Part shown: positions 26,957 to 36,841 of the stretch, one piece after another
Layout: every line of letters starts with the position of its first letter
Numbering within the stretch: the stretch's first letter is position 1
NCBI GenBank assembly: GCA_009692045.1
Contig: SIAA01000011.1
Location: 1-52,815 of the forward strand
From: Phycisphaerales bacterium
Lineage (GTDB): Bacteria > Planctomycetota > Phycisphaerae > Phycisphaerales > SM1A02
Direction: 5' to 3'
DNA: 52,815 nucleotides
Notes under the pieces: generated by a model
What the model was told of the DNA's origin: nothing
What the model saw: only the letters and a program-made list of their open reading frames with translations
The model's database searches: none
Position numbers and translations under genes: made by a program

Positions 26957-28354
26957 CTATCGCTTTACGGCTTCAAGCAGATTGATGGCAGATTGGATGT
27001 TGGCGATGGGAACGATGTCAGCGCGCAGGTTCCGCACCAGATCGGTCTGCCGCTCTGGCACTGCGATCGATGTGCATCCTCGGCGCAGGGCCTCGGAGCA
27101 GCGCTGGCCGATGCTGCGAACCGACCGAGTCTCGCCCCCTAGCCCTACTTCTCCCACAAGAGCCATGCCCCGCGGCAGCGTTCGACCCAAGAATGCCCCG
27201 GCAACTGCCCCACAAATGGCAAGATCGCATGCTGGCTCGTCGAGGCGCAACCCGCCCGCAGATGCCACAAAGATGTCTTGATCAGCGAGTCTCAAGCCGC
27301 CGTGTTTTTCCAAAACGGCAATGAGCATTGCCAGGCGATTGCCATCGACTCCGTTGGCGCGCCTCTTGGTGTTGCCTAGGAATCCGCTGGCAGTCAGAGC
27401 TTGTACTTCAGCCAATATGCAGCGCGAGCCTGCGAGGGCTGGGAACACACACAACCCAGGGCGCTGCGGGGCCCCGGTCTCGACAAACCATCCTTCGTCA
27501 GCAGCACTGAGACCCTGTGCCGTCATCTCGAACAACCCGATTTCCTGAGTGCTGCCGAATCTGTTCTTCACCGCGCGCACAATGCGGTGGGCGTGATGAT
27601 GGTCTCCATCAAATGAGAGCACGACATCGACGAGATGCTCCAGCAGCTTGGGACCAGCCAAGTCACCCTCCTTGGTTACATGTCCGACAAGTAGGGCGAT
27701 GCACCCACTCGCCTTGGCATATTGAACAAGATCGATCCCACAGCGGCGAATCTGCGATGGCGAACCAGGCAGGGAGTCGATGTCGTGGCGATAGACAAGC
27801 TGTATGGAATCGATGGCGATGGCGACAGGCTTGATCTTGTGTGCCTGTTCCAGAATGCGAGCCATGCTGGATTCGGCGAGCAGGTACAGATCTTTTCTTC
27901 CCGCGGCGGAACCAATGACTCGCTCGGCGCGCAGCTTCACCTGCTGAGCGCTCTCTTCACTAGTGGCATAGAGGACTCGCTTCCCACCCGCTGCGAGACC
28001 CGCCAGCGCTTGCAACAAGAGTGTGCTCTTGCCGATTCCCGGCTCGCCACCTAGCAGAATGGCACTGCCAGGAACCAGTCCGCCACCGAGGCATCGATCG
28101 AGCTCATGAATCCCGCTCGATATGCGCGCATTTGGTAGGGGCGCGATTTCATCAATGCTCTGGGCCGTTGCTGGAGATGCGCCCGAGGCCTCTCCTCCCC
28201 ACCCTGCCCCGCCTGACACCGAGCCAGATTCAGGCTCTTCCACCCGAAATGGATCCAGCGCATCCCACGCGCCGCACTCGGGGCACTTGCCCATCCAACG
28301 CACTTGGGAAGCGCCGCATTCCCGGCAGACAAATGCTGTCTTGGTTCGAGCCAC
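26957..28354 (-). CDS. radA: DNA repair protein RadA
   Basis: RadA (Sms) is a RecA-like, DnaB-type ATPase that helps process recombination branches. The product has the N-terminal zinc finger (FVCRECG, GKCPECGAW), Walker A (LLGGEPGIGKSTLL), the KNRFG motif (VKNRFGSTQEIGLF) and the C-terminal Lon-like domain (ICGAVAGAFLGRTLP, VGEVGLGGETR). I place the start at GTG 28354, giving ARTKTAFVCREC directly. An upstream in-frame TTG at 28387 would put the first codons inside a strong hairpin and adds 11 unconserved residues. It stands alone functionally among its neighbours. Identification is secure; the start is probable. Confidence 0.94.
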   Translation of the reverse strand: MARTKTAFVCRECGASQVRWMGKCPECGAWDALDPFRVEEPESGSVSGGAGWGGEASGASPATAQSIDEIAPLPNARISSGIHELDRCLGGGLVPGSAILLGGEPGIGKSTLLLQALAGLAAGGKRVLYATSEESAQQVKLRAERVIGSAAGRKDLYLLAESSMARILEQAHKIKPVAIAIDSIQLVYRHDIDSLPGSPSQIRRCGIDLVQYAKASGCIALLVGHVTKEGDLAGPKLLEHLVDVVLSFDGDHHHAHRIVRAVKNRFGSTQEIGLFEMTAQGLSAADEGWFVETGAPQRPGLCVFPALAGSRCILAEVQALTASGFLGNTKRRANGVDGNRLAMLIAVLEKHGGLRLADQDIFVASAGGLRLDEPACDLAICGAVAGAFLGRTLPRGMALVGEVGLGGETRSVRSIGQRCSEALRRGCTSIAVPERQTDLVRNLRADIVPIANIQSAINLLEAVKR

Positions 28355-28377
28355 GGCACGAGTGTAAGCCAATTGAA

Positions 28378-28414
28378 CAGGCGCCAATCGAGTCGGAGTA
28401 TCGATCGGCGCCTG
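28378..28414. terminator. Strong hairpin upstream of radA
   Basis: Arms CAGGCGCC and GGCGCCTG pair perfectly. After one A-C mismatch, ATCGA and TCGAT continue the stem around a nine-base loop, giving 13 pairs over 37 bases. It lies between the small gene downstream of nuoH and radA, both on the minus strand. It may terminate the nuoH unit or act in the radA leader or as an operator. There is no clear T-run after it. A second, smaller hairpin (TGACC/GGTCA) lies at 28420-28435. Confidence 0.45.
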
Positions 28415-28506
28415 AGCGTTGACCCAACAAGGTCATACCTTCTAAGCACAATGTATGCACTCTAGAACGGTTTGCACAAGTCCGATTTGCAGAATCTCTG
28501 GCGATC

Positions 28507-28716
28507 TCAGCGCATGTAGCGGCGCATGTTCCACACCCACTCACCGTATTCAAGCATGGCGCGTCGCCGCTCACGCGCACTCGGCCACCTGCTTTCATCG
28601 GAGCCGAACGCCGTGTGCATACGCCACTGCCAGTACTTGTTTCGCGGATTGATGCCCGCGCGTAGTCCCATGAATGCCAGCCCCATGCAGGCCTTTAGAA
28701 ATCGCGGAGGACTCAT
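28507..28716 (-). CDS. Small basic protein coupled to nuoH, unknown function
   Basis: The 69-residue product starts at an ATG overlapping the nuoH stop by four bases (ATGA), which indicates translational coupling. It is rich in Arg and aromatic residues. The segment NPRNKYWQWRMHTAFG and the C-terminal LEYGEWVWNMRRYMR look conserved rather than random, and I believe similar small proteins occur in planctomycetes, though I cannot search. There is no clear membrane segment beyond a weak one at about 8-20. Function is unknown. Its reading frame is the only plausible one between nuoH and radA. Confidence 0.6.
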   Translation of the reverse strand: MSPPRFLKACMGLAFMGLRAGINPRNKYWQWRMHTAFGSDESRWPSARERRRAMLEYGEWVWNMRRYMR

Positions 28717-30005
28717 GGCGCGTCGTAGAGAGATTCGTCCTCGCCTGGCTCCTCAATGAGAGGGCTGAATCGACTCCCGCGCATGGGAAGGCGACGGTTG
28801 ACATTCGCCTGCCTAGGCATCAGAGGGAAGAGGATGCAGATGAGCGCCATGCAGACGAGGGAGGAGATCCACATGGCATCCTGCCTTCCCAGAAAGACCA
28901 TTACGGCGGCAGCAGCCACACAGAGTACGGAGGCAGGAATCATGCCCTCCCACGCCAAGCGCATCAACTGATCGAAGCGAAAGCGAGGGATGGTCCAGCG
29001 AATCGCCATGGCGAACGCGACCATGAGAATCACCTTGGTGAACACCACCGCGAACTGCACGGCGATCAACAGCAGAGACCCCTGCATGGGGAGATCCCAT
29101 CCCGGGGGAAGGAGCCCCGCCACCGGATCGATCGAGTATCCGCCGAGAAAGAGCAGGGTAAAGAACGCGGCCCCGGTGATCATGTGGAAGTACTCGCCCA
29201 GGAAGAAGAGGGCAAACTTCATGCTGGAGTACTCGGTGTGATATCCGCCTACGAGTTCGCTCTCAGCCTCGGCGAGATCAAAGGGAGCACGATTTGATTC
29301 GGCCAGCATGCAGGTGTAAAAGAGGATGGCAACGATGGGTTGCTGCAGGACATTCCACGCCGTGCGCTGCTGCTGGGCGATGATCTCATAGGGATCAATG
29401 CTTCCGGAAGCGAGCACGATGCAAAGCAGCGCCAGTCCCATGGGAATCTCGTAAGAGAGCATCTGGGCGCTAGCGCGCAGTCCACCAAAGAAACTGAACT
29501 TGCTGTTGCTGGCCCAGCCGCCCAAGGCCACGCCGTAGACACCTAGCGATGCGACAGCGATCAGATAGATCAATCCAACATTGAGGTCTGCTCCCGAGAT
29601 GCGCACGACTAGGCCCGTGACGCCGAGTGTCTCCGAGAGTCCAAAGGGCAGGCTGCTGAGATCGAGTATTCCCGCCCAGGGAATGATGACGAAGGCGGAG
29701 ATGGCGGGAATGATGATGAGTCCGGGAGCGATGTTGAACAGGGTCTTGTCTACGCCGCTGGGGTTGTAGTCCTCCTTGAAGAGGAACTTCAGCCCGTCAG
29801 CGATCGGCTGCAGCAGCCCGGCTGGCCCCACGCGATTGGGTCCGACCCGATCCTGCATCCAGGCGCTCAGCTTGCGCTCGAGCATGATCAGATAGGCGCA
29901 GGAGAGGAGAATTACATGCAGCATCACGCCGATCACGAGGGCATTGACGATGATTTGCGGCCAGCCCCCGGAGGAGGGCGCAACTGCTGCTTGAGCCAGA
30001 ATCAT
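28713..30005 (-). CDS. nuoH: NADH-quinone oxidoreductase subunit H
   Basis: NuoH is the membrane subunit of respiratory complex I that lies next to the quinone site and links the peripheral arm to the proton pumps. The 430-residue product has about nine membrane helices and both family signatures: [20 protein letters not shown] near the N-terminus and the acidic loop in [21 protein letters not shown]. It is longer than most NuoH, with an extra polar C-terminal tail of about 30 residues after the last helix. No other nuo gene is in the window, so this subunit is separated from the operon that usually contains it, unless one begins elsewhere. carB ends 28 bases upstream on the same strand. Confidence 0.95.
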   Translation of the reverse strand: MILAQAAVAPSSGGWPQIIVNALVIGVMLHVILLSCAYLIMLERKLSAWMQDRVGPNRVGPAGLLQPIADGLKFLFKEDYNPSGVDKTLFNIAPGLIIIPAISAFVIIPWAGILDLSSLPFGLSETLGVTGLVVRISGADLNVGLIYLIAVASLGVYGVALGGWASNSKFSFFGGLRASAQMLSYEIPMGLALLCIVLASGSIDPYEIIAQQQRTAWNVLQQPIVAILFYTCMLAESNRAPFDLAEAESELVGGYHTEYSSMKFALFFLGEYFHMITGAAFFTLLFLGGYSIDPVAGLLPPGWDLPMQGSLLLIAVQFAVVFTKVILMVAFAMAIRWTIPRFRFDQLMRLAWEGMIPASVLCVAAAAVMVFLGRQDAMWISSLVCMALICILFPLMPRQANVNRRLPMRGSRFSPLIEEPGEDESLYDAP

Positions 30006-30033
30006 GGGGTCGGCATCCTAACGGGGAGGGCAC

Positions 30034-33000
30034 TCACACGCCGACACCGACAAGCAACGCCGGCGTGCGCTTGGGATCGACCGAACGCGGGGTGGCCGCT
30101 GGCCGAGCCAAGTGGGGGAAGTAGTCCTGGATCGCCCTGACATCCCAATCTCCGCTTCGCAATCCTGCGATCGCCTGCACAGCCGCCCGAGCACCGGCAA
30201 CCGTAGTGATCATGGGAACATTGAATCGAGTGGCATGCGACCTAATCCGTCCCTCATCAGTACGGGCACCTTTGACCGTATGGGTGTTGATGACAAGTTG
30301 GACTTCGCCGTTGGTGATCATGTCAAGAATGTTGGGGCGCAATCCCTCGGCGATCTTGGCAATGGCGGCGACGGTGACACCGTGGCCGGCGAGGAAATCG
30401 CTGGTACCCCGAGTGGACACCACGGTGAAACCCATTGCCACCAGGCTCCGCGCAATCTCTACTGCCTGCAGTTTGTCGGCCTCGCGCACGCTGAGGAATA
30501 CCCGACCCTCGGTAGGCAGGAAAACTCCCGCTGCCATCTGAGCCTTGGCGAAGGCGATGGGGAGACTGCGGTCGGAACCCATCACCTCACCGGTGGAGCG
30601 CATCTCCGGGCCGAGAATCACATCCACGCCCGGGAACTTGGCGAAGGGAAAGACGCTCTCCTTGACGCAGAAAAACCCGGTGTCAGGCACCTCGCGCGCA
30701 CCTACCGCTTCGAGGTTCGCTCCCATCATCACCTTGGCGGCCAGTCGCGGCCAGGGAACTCCCTTGGCCTTGCTCACGAAGGGCGCCGTTCGCGAAGCAC
30801 GCGGGTTGACTTCGAGAATGTAGATCGTGTCATCCTTGCAGGCCATCTGCACATTCATCAGGCCGCGCACCTTGAGCTCACGAGCCAGCGTTCGCGCCTG
30901 CTCGCGGACGCGTTCGATGATGGACCGAGGCAGCGAGTAGGGCGGAATCGTGCAGGTGGAATCACCCGAGTGAATACCAGCTTCCTCAATGTGCTCCATG
31001 GTGCCGCACACCAGTGCCCGCGAACCACCAAGTGCCAGCGGCAGACTCCGGGGACGACTCGCTTCATCAGGAAGAAAGTCGGCAATCACATCGATGTCAA
31101 TCTCGATGGCATCGGAGAGGAATCGATCGATGAGAACGGGGCGATTCGCCAGCTCGCTCACATCAACCGCATCACTCATATAGCGCCGCAGCGCCGACTC
31201 ATCAAAACAGGTCTCCATGCCTCGGCCGCCCAGAACATAGGAGGGCCGCACCAAGACCGGATATCCGATGCGCGTGGCAATCTCTACGGCCTGATCGAGA
31301 CTGCGCGCGATGCCGCTGGCCGGCTGCTTGTAGCCGAGGCGCTCAATCAGCGCCTTGAACCGATCGCGATCCTCGGCGAGATCGATAGAGTCGATACCGG
31401 TTCCGATGAGGGGCACACCCGCGGCATGCAGGCCGTGTGCAAGATTGAGAGGAGTCTGTCCGCCGAACTGCACGATGCAGCCCACGACCTTGCCGCTGCG
31501 GTTCGCCACCTCAGGACCGCCGCCATTGAGACGCTCAATCACATTGAGCACATCCTCGAGAGTGAGCGGTTCGAAGCAGAGCAAATCGCTGGTGTCAAAG
31601 TCGGTGGAGACGGTCTCGGGGTTCGAGTTGATCATCACCGACTCGAATCCCATCTCCGCGCAGGCGAAAGCGGCTTGGCAGCAGCAGTAATCAAACTCAA
31701 TGCCCTGACCGATGCGATTAGGACCGCCACCGAGAATGATGATCTTCTGTTTGTCGGTGATGCGAATCTCGTCATCGGTGCGAACCACACCGTTCTCGCT
31801 CAGGGGAGCCTCGTAGGTGCAGTAGTAGTAGGGCGTAGTCGCTTCGAACTCAGCGGCACAGGTGTCAACCAGCTTGAACACCGGCTCGACATGCAAGCTC
31901 TTGCGCCAAGCCCGAACGGCGAGGATGGTCTGGTGGTTGATCTCCCCTAGGTAGAGATTTCCCAGCTGGGCATCGGAGTACCCCGCGCGCTTGGCCTCGA
32001 AGAGGACATCAGCGGGCACATCCTCCATACGCGTGTATGAGCACAGCACATCTTCGAACTGCACGAGCTGCAGCATCTGATCGAGGAACCACGGGTCGTA
32101 GCCCGTCAACTTCGCCACGCGATTGATCGACCAACCAAGTTTCAGGGCATAGCGAACATAGGGGAGCCGCCCCTGGCTGGGCACGCTGAGCTTGCGCACC
32201 AAAGTGGGCTCGGGAATGGGCCACTGGAGCTTGGAGCCGTCCGCCATCTCCAGATCACCGAGGGCGCTGGCGATTGCCGGTGGCGGTGTACCCGCGCCCA
32301 GTTCGATTCCGAGTTTCGCTTTGGCAGCGCGGCGCGCCATCAGCCACTTGTCGTTTTTGTCGAGCCCGAATCCAAAGCGCTTCACCTCCATCGAGCGAAT
32401 CGCCTTTTGCAACGCCTCGCGGAAGCTGCGCCCGATCGCCATCGCCTCACCGACAGACTTCATCTGCGTGGTGAGAGTCTCATCGGCCTCGGGGAACTTC
32501 TCGAAGGTCCACCGCGGCATCTTCACCACGACATAGTCGATCGAAGGCTCAAAGCAGGCGCTGGTCGAGCCGGTGATGTCATTCTGAAGTTCGTCAAGGG
32601 TGTAGCCCACCGCCAACTTGGCGGCGATGCGCGCGATGGGGAATCCCGTGGCCTTGCTGGCGAGAGCGCTTGAGCGGGAGACACGCGGATTCATCTCGAT
32701 CACCACCATCTCGCCCGTCTTGGGATCAACGCCAAACTGCACATTGCTGCCGCCTGTGTCAACACCAACCGCACGCATGATGGCGAAGGAGGCATCGCGC
32801 ATGCGCTGGTACTCCTTGTCGGAAAGGGTCTGGATGGGAGCGACGGTGATCGAGTCGCCGGTATGCACACCCATGGCGTCAATGTTCTCAATCGAGCACA
32901 CCACGATGCAGTTGTCAGCTCGATCGCGCACGACCTCCAGTTCGTACTCCTTCCAACCGAGCACGCTCTGATCAATGAGAACCTGGCCGATCATGCTCGC

Positions 33001-33606
33001 GCTCAGACCGCGGCGGATGATTTCGTCAAACTCCTCACGGTTGTAAGCAATTCCCCCACCGGTTCCTCCTAATGTGAACGCGGGACGGATGATGGCTGGC
33101 AGTCCGATCTCTTCCAGATATTCGCGCGCGGCCTCCAGCGATTTCACAGTCTTGGCCTTCGGCTGCCGCAGGCCGAGCCGCTCCACGATTTGCCGGAACT
33201 CCTCCCGATCCTCGGCGCGCTGAATGGCCAAACGAGTAGCTCCGATCATCTCGATGTTGTGGCGCTGCAACACGCCGCCATCCCAGAGTGCGCAGGCGCA
33301 GTTGAGTCCGGTCTGGCCACCAAGCGTGGGAAGCAGTGCGTCGATGGGGGTACCCAGCAACTTCTCACGCTCTATAACCTTCTCCACGGCTTGCGCGGTG
33401 ATGGGCTCTATGTATGTCCGATCGCTGAACTCAGGATCAGTCATGATCGTGGCTGGATTCGAGTTCACCAGCACAACGCGGTAACCTTCCTCGCGAAGTG
33501 CTTTGCATGCCTGTGTGCCGGAGTAATCGAACTCGCAACCCTGACCGATCACAATGGGACCAGAACCGATGATGAGAATGGTGTGGATGTCTGTACGGCG
33601 CGGCAT
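30034..33606 (-). CDS. carB: Carbamoyl-phosphate synthase, large subunit
   Basis: CarB makes carbamoyl phosphate from bicarbonate, ammonia delivered by CarA, and two ATP. The 1190-residue product has two homologous ATP-grasp halves. The first begins with [21 protein letters not shown]; the second has [21 protein letters not shown]. The metal/ATP motifs are [19 protein letters not shown] and [19 protein letters not shown]. The C-terminal MGS-like allosteric domain (about 1030-1150) follows. It is about 110 residues longer than the E. coli enzyme, partly from inserts in the first half near residues 430-480 and from the C-terminal tail. Its 5' end faces the acyltransferase gene. Identification is secure. 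Confidence 0.97.
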   Translation of the reverse strand: MPRRTDIHTILIIGSGPIVIGQGCEFDYSGTQACKALREEGYRVVLVNSNPATIMTDPEFSDRTYIEPITAQAVEKVIEREKLLGTPIDALLPTLGGQTGLNCACALWDGGVLQRHNIEMIGATRLAIQRAEDREEFRQIVERLGLRQPKAKTVKSLEAAREYLEEIGLPAIIRPAFTLGGTGGGIAYNREEFDEIIRRGLSASMIGQVLIDQSVLGWKEYELEVVRDRADNCIVVCSIENIDAMGVHTGDSITVAPIQTLSDKEYQRMRDASFAIMRAVGVDTGGSNVQFGVDPKTGEMVVIEMNPRVSRSSALASKATGFPIARIAAKLAVGYTLDELQNDITGSTSACFEPSIDYVVVKMPRWTFEKFPEADETLTTQMKSVGEAMAIGRSFREALQKAIRSMEVKRFGFGLDKNDKWLMARRAAKAKLGIELGAGTPPPAIASALGDLEMADGSKLQWPIPEPTLVRKLSVPSQGRLPYVRYALKLGWSINRVAKLTGYDPWFLDQMLQLVQFEDVLCSYTRMEDVPADVLFEAKRAGYSDAQLGNLYLGEINHQTILAVRAWRKSLHVEPVFKLVDTCAAEFEATTPYYYCTYEAPLSENGVVRTDDEIRITDKQKIIILGGGPNRIGQGIEFDYCCCQAAFACAEMGFESVMINSNPETVSTDFDTSDLLCFEPLTLEDVLNVIERLNGGGPEVANRSGKVVGCIVQFGGQTPLNLAHGLHAAGVPLIGTGIDSIDLAEDRDRFKALIERLGYKQPASGIARSLDQAVEIATRIGYPVLVRPSYVLGGRGMETCFDESALRRYMSDAVDVSELANRPVLIDRFLSDAIEIDIDVIADFLPDEASRPRSLPLALGGSRALVCGTMEHIEEAGIHSGDSTCTIPPYSLPRSIIERVREQARTLARELKVRGLMNVQMACKDDTIYILEVNPRASRTAPFVSKAKGVPWPRLAAKVMMGANLEAVGAREVPDTGFFCVKESVFPFAKFPGVDVILGPEMRSTGEVMGSDRSLPIAFAKAQMAAGVFLPTEGRVFLSVREADKLQAVEIARSLVAMGFTVVSTRGTSDFLAGHGVTVAAIAKIAEGLRPNILDMITNGEVQLVINTHTVKGARTDEGRIRSHATRFNVPMITTVAGARAAVQAIAGLRSGDWDVRAIQDYFPHLARPAATPRSVDPKRTPALLVGVGV

Positions 33607-33607
33607 C

Positions 33608-34468
33608 GTGGTGCTAGATCAATCGGGGGGATTGGGGCAAACTCCGCCCACTATAACGCCTGAGTGCCTCAGGTCCGATGCGTTTGCGCGCGGCTTCCTG
33701 CTACTTGGGGCTACCGCGGACGACTTTTGGGGGAATGCCCTGATTTCGCTGGTGGGAGCGGCGCTAGTTGCCACGGCAATCTGGGTGGCACTCCTGCGGC
33801 CCTGGCTGCGGCGACAGGCCGAGGGTGACGCGTTTTCAGGGTTTTGCAAGGTGTTCAGCGGTGCCTATCACCGAGTGGTGCACCGAGCCCGCTTCGAAGG
33901 GTTCGACAGCCTCCCTGACTGGGTGCTTCAGCCAGGTCGCCCCCTCATCATCACCGCCAATCATCAATCTGGGATCGATCCTGTTCTGGTACAGGCCACC
34001 ACCACTCGGCACATTCGCTGGATGATGGATGCTGCGCAGATGCTGGGCTGGCTCGGCTGGTTCTGGCGTATGCAGCGAGTCTTGCCGGTGAAGTATGCGC
34101 CAGGAGACAGCTCAACTCTTCGGGAGGCTCTGCGACACTTGAAGGCTGGTGGCACAATCGGGCTATTCGCTGAGGGGGGGATCGCGCGACCGCCGTGCCG
34201 CATTTACCCCTTCAAGCCAGGGTCTGGCGCGCTGGCCGTGCGCACCGGCACCCCGGTGTTGCTCCTGTTCATTGACGGAACGCCGAAGGACTGCCCATCC
34301 TCCTATGGATCATTCTTCGTGCCTTCCAGGGCTGTGGTGCGCGCACTCGGAGTGTTCACTGCCGGTCCGGGCGAGACTGGGGAGCAGTTCAGCGAGCGCC
34401 TGCGGGCGACACTGTCTAAAGCAAGTGGATGGCCGACTACGAGTGATCCACTCCTGCTGCCCGGATGA
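33608..34468 (+). CDS. plsC: 1-acyl-sn-glycerol-3-phosphate acyltransferase family protein
   Basis: PlsC-type enzymes acylate lysophosphatidic acid at the membrane for phospholipid synthesis. The product has one N-terminal membrane segment ([20 protein letters not shown]) and then the acyltransferase domain. The catalytic HX4D motif is NHQSGIDP, the substrate motif is FAEGG, and LLLFIDGTP is a later block. The start is uncertain: ATG 33554 would lie inside divergent carB. GTG 33608 or 33611, TTG 33632 and a GTG at 33752 are alternatives. I use 33608. ruvA follows after 21 bases. The family is clear; the exact acyl acceptor is inferred from the family. Confidence 0.85.
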   Translation: MVLDQSGGLGQTPPTITPECLRSDAFARGFLLLGATADDFWGNALISLVGAALVATAIWVALLRPWLRRQAEGDAFSGFCKVFSGAYHRVVHRARFEGFDSLPDWVLQPGRPLIITANHQSGIDPVLVQATTTRHIRWMMDAAQMLGWLGWFWRMQRVLPVKYAPGDSSTLREALRHLKAGGTIGLFAEGGIARPPCRIYPFKPGSGALAVRTGTPVLLLFIDGTPKDCPSSYGSFFVPSRAVVRALGVFTAGPGETGEQFSERLRATLSKASGWPTTSDPLLLPG

Positions 34469-34489
34469 GTCTGTTAACCTCTGGCAAGA

Positions 34490-35209
34490 ATGATTAGCCG
34501 TATCGAAGGGACGCTGGAGCGTGTGTCCGACGGCGGTGCCCATGTGCGCTGCGGCGGCATCGTGTACGAAGTTCTGATCCCTGCCGCTGACGAGAGGCGT
34601 TTGCTAGGGCGGCAAGGCGAGCAAGTAGGTTTCGAAACTTTGCACTATCTGGAGTCGCACGGGCAAGGTTCCTCTTTCTGGCCGCGCTTGATCGGATTCA
34701 CCACCACCAAGGACCGCGAGTTCTTCGAGCTCTTCACCACCGTGAAGGGCATCGGGGTACGCAAGGCTCTGCGCGCGCTCCAAGTGCCATTTCACCGCGT
34801 CGCCGAGGCAATCGTGGCCCGCGATACGGCGATGCTGGTGAGTCTGCCCGAGATCGGACGCAGAACTGCCGAGGCGATCATCGTCGAACTCAAGGAGAAG
34901 GCCTCGCCCTTTGTGCGCGCTCATGAACTGAATGCTGAGGCTGACGCAAGCACCGCGGCCGATCGACCCAAAGGCAAGAAGTCTGCCCCGATACCCGCAC
35001 CTGCTACGTCTTCGGACAGGCCGACCGCCAACCAAGCAGCGCCGCGCGGGTACACGCTGGTCGCGGACGCCGTCGCCGTACTCGTGCAGTTGGGAGAGAA
35101 TCGCGCCGCCGCCATGGACTTGGTCGAACGCGCACTCGAGTCGAACTCCGACCTGAGTGAGTCCAACACTCTTGTCGCCGCTGCTCTTCAGGTGAGGAGT
35201 GCTCGTTGA
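34490..35209 (+). CDS. ruvA: Holliday junction branch migration protein RuvA
   Basis: RuvA binds four-way junctions and loads the RuvB motor. The 239-residue product has the N-terminal OB domain (MISRIEGTLERVS...GIVYEVLIP), the helix-hairpin-helix region (FELFTTVKGIGVRKALRAL, LVSLPEIGRRTAEAIIVELKEK) and a C-terminal RuvB-binding three-helix domain (VADAVAVLVQLGENRAAAMDLV). The linker between domains II and III is about 35 residues longer than usual, which explains the length (typical is about 200). ruvB and ruvC are not in the window. manC starts within the ruvA stop codon region, so the two are co-translated, although functionally unrelated. Confidence 0.95.
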   Translation: MISRIEGTLERVSDGGAHVRCGGIVYEVLIPAADERRLLGRQGEQVGFETLHYLESHGQGSSFWPRLIGFTTTKDREFFELFTTVKGIGVRKALRALQVPFHRVAEAIVARDTAMLVSLPEIGRRTAEAIIVELKEKASPFVRAHELNAEADASTAADRPKGKKSAPIPAPATSSDRPTANQAAPRGYTLVADAVAVLVQLGENRAAAMDLVERALESNSDLSESNTLVAAALQVRSAR

Positions 35210-36318
35210 CCGTAGAGCCAATCGACTCTGACGGCGCGCATCGATACGCCATGATCATGGCGGGCGGCAGCGGCACACGCCTGTGGCCCATGAGTCGCGC
35301 CAGTGTTCCCAAGCAGCTCATTCCTTTCATCGGTGGTCGCAGTTTGCTCGCCATTTCTGGGGAGCGACTCGATGGAATCGTGGCTCCTTCCCGCCGCCTT
35401 ATCTGCGCTGGCGACTCCCACAAGGATGCAGTGTTTGCCGCCATCAGCGAACTGGCACCGGAGAACTGGCTGGGAGAGCCCACGGGCCGAGACACCCTGA
35501 ATGCAGTTGGCTTCGCCGCTTTTGTGCTGGCCAAGCGCGACCCGCAAGCGGTGTTTGCTGTTCTCACCAGCGATCATGTGATCGAGCCTCGGTCCGTGTT
35601 CGCCGATCGCGTGGCTGCTGGATTCCGATTGGTTGAGGAGGATGCGCGCCGCCTAGTCACATTCGCTATCACGCCGACTTTCCCCGCGACTGGTTACGGA
35701 TATGTGGAGCGCGGAGCCCCCATCGCCGGGCATCGAGGCTGCTTCAGCAGTCTCCGCTTCGTGGAGAAGCCGCCGCTTCAGAAGGCGACTGAATACCTGG
35801 CTGCCGGCACATTCGGCTGGAACAGCGGCATGTTCATTTTCTCGGCCGCCACAGTTTGCGAGGCAATAGGTTGGTATCGACCGGACACGGCCCTCGGGCT
35901 GGCACGCATCACTGCGGCCTTCGGTACCCACGATCACAGTCGAGTGATGAATGAGGTTTATCCAACTCTGGCCAAGACCAGCGTCGACTATGGGCTCATG
36001 GAGCCGGCGTCTGTGGATGCTCGCTTGCAGGTTTGCGTGGTCCCCATGGACCTGTCGTGGAAGGATGTGGGGAGTTGGCCCAGTTACGGCACCACGCTTG
36101 CCGAGGACACTGCCGGCAACCGCGGTAACTGCCCCACCATGCATGCTGGCTCCAGCAACATGTTGTGCGTGAGTGATGACTCCTCGCATGTGATCACCAC
36201 CATCGGCTGCGAGGGCCTGGTGGTTGTTCACACCAAGGACGCGACGCTCATAGTGCCCGCTGCCATGGCCGAAAGGGTGAAGGAGATGGCCGGCCTTGTT
36301 CCCCCCTCTCTTAGATAG
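35206..36318 (+). CDS. manC: Mannose-1-phosphate guanylyltransferase
   Basis: ManC makes GDP-mannose from mannose-1-phosphate and GTP for polysaccharides and glycoproteins. The 370-residue product has the nucleotidyltransferase signature AGGSGTRLWPMSRASVPKQ, the sugar-binding segments GRDTLNAVGFAAFVLA and VLTSDHVI, and FVEKPPLQKATEYL with NSGMFIF. The C-terminal left-handed helix domain is of the short ManC type, with no phosphomannose isomerase fused on. Start is TTG 35206, which overlaps the ruvA stop (TTGA) and has GAGGAG about six bases upstream. The product could feed the polysaccharide cluster at 9-26 kb (inference). Confidence 0.93.
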   Translation: MTVEPIDSDGAHRYAMIMAGGSGTRLWPMSRASVPKQLIPFIGGRSLLAISGERLDGIVAPSRRLICAGDSHKDAVFAAISELAPENWLGEPTGRDTLNAVGFAAFVLAKRDPQAVFAVLTSDHVIEPRSVFADRVAAGFRLVEEDARRLVTFAITPTFPATGYGYVERGAPIAGHRGCFSSLRFVEKPPLQKATEYLAAGTFGWNSGMFIFSAATVCEAIGWYRPDTALGLARITAAFGTHDHSRVMNEVYPTLAKTSVDYGLMEPASVDARLQVCVVPMDLSWKDVGSWPSYGTTLAEDTAGNRGNCPTMHAGSSNMLCVSDDSSHVITTIGCEGLVVVHTKDATLIVPAAMAERVKEMAGLVPPSLR

Positions 36319-36344
36319 TTGGTGCGACCTCTCCCCGCGGGTGC

Positions 36345-36350
36345 TATACA
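36345..36350 (+). promoter_or_regulatory. Possible -10 element (TATACA) before ruvX
   Basis: TATACA, preceded by TGC as in extended -10 elements, ends nine bases before the GTG start of ruvX. It lies in the 41-base gap after manC. No good -35 is visible. If functional, the transcript would be leaderless or nearly so. Confidence 0.3.
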
Positions 36351-36359
36351 TTCCTGCAG

Positions 36360-36791
36360 GTGCGCTACCTATCCATCGACCTGGGTGACAAACGAACAGG
36401 CGTTGCGGCTGGCGACAGCATCACCCGCATTGTTCAACCCGTTGAAGTGGTGAGTGTGCCTCGGGGTCCGGCTCTGCTGGATGCGCTCGTCAAGTTGATC
36501 GTTGAACATGCGCCCGATGAACTTGTTCTGGGCATGCCCTACAACATGGATGGAACAGAGGGCCCGAGGGCGCTCGCTACCCGCGCCTTTGCCCAGACTT
36601 TGGCGGCGCGCAGCAATCTGCAAGTGCACCTTCAGGATGAGCGGCTCACCAGTTTCGCCGCCGAGCAGCGGCTGAATCGCAGCGGCCGCACCCATGGACA
36701 GAAGAAGCAGTTGCGCGATGCCCTGGCCGCTTGCACCCTTCTGGAGGACTTCCTGGCACTCCCGGATCAGCGCCCGCCGACCGCCGAGTGA
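36360..36791 (+). CDS. ruvX: RuvX/YqgF family Holliday junction resolvase-like protein
   Basis: YqgF proteins have an RNase H-like fold. They act in rRNA 5'-end processing and are annotated as putative Holliday junction resolvases. The 143-residue product has the family's N-terminal acidic site (YLSIDLGDKRTGVA), the middle LVLGMPYNMDGTEGP and the C-terminal DERLTSFAAEQRL. Starting at GTG 36360 gives the family N-terminus exactly. Despite the name, no ruvC is nearby; ruvA lies two genes upstream. Its stop codon lies within an inverted repeat shared with the convergent pgl gene. Confidence 0.92.
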   Translation: MRYLSIDLGDKRTGVAAGDSITRIVQPVEVVSVPRGPALLDALVKLIVEHAPDELVLGMPYNMDGTEGPRALATRAFAQTLAARSNLQVHLQDERLTSFAAEQRLNRSGRTHGQKKQLRDALAACTLLEDFLALPDQRPPTAE

Positions 36792-36841
36792 ACTGCGCGC
36801 TCCGAGGCGAACCCTGCCCGCGAGGGCGCCACCAGTTCACT
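36787..36841. terminator. Inverted repeat spanning two convergent stop codons
   Basis: A perfect nine-base repeat, AGTGAACTG (36787-36795) and CAGTTCACT (36833-36841), flanks a 37-base GC-rich spacer. The ruvX TGA lies in the left arm and the pgl TGA in the right arm, symmetrically. Its position suggests a bidirectional terminator, though there is no T-run. Confidence 0.45.

Noticed and set aside
26291-27142. 283-codon plus-strand frame across pyrB and radA
   Set aside because: It runs antisense through the conserved cores of two genes and the gap between them; the composition is Arg/Ser/Pro-rich without pattern.
30112-31950. 612-codon open frame on the plus strand
   Set aside because: It lies wholly antisense to carB. 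Its translation is His/Arg/Gly-rich without domains, as expected when a GC-rich gene leaves the opposite frame open.
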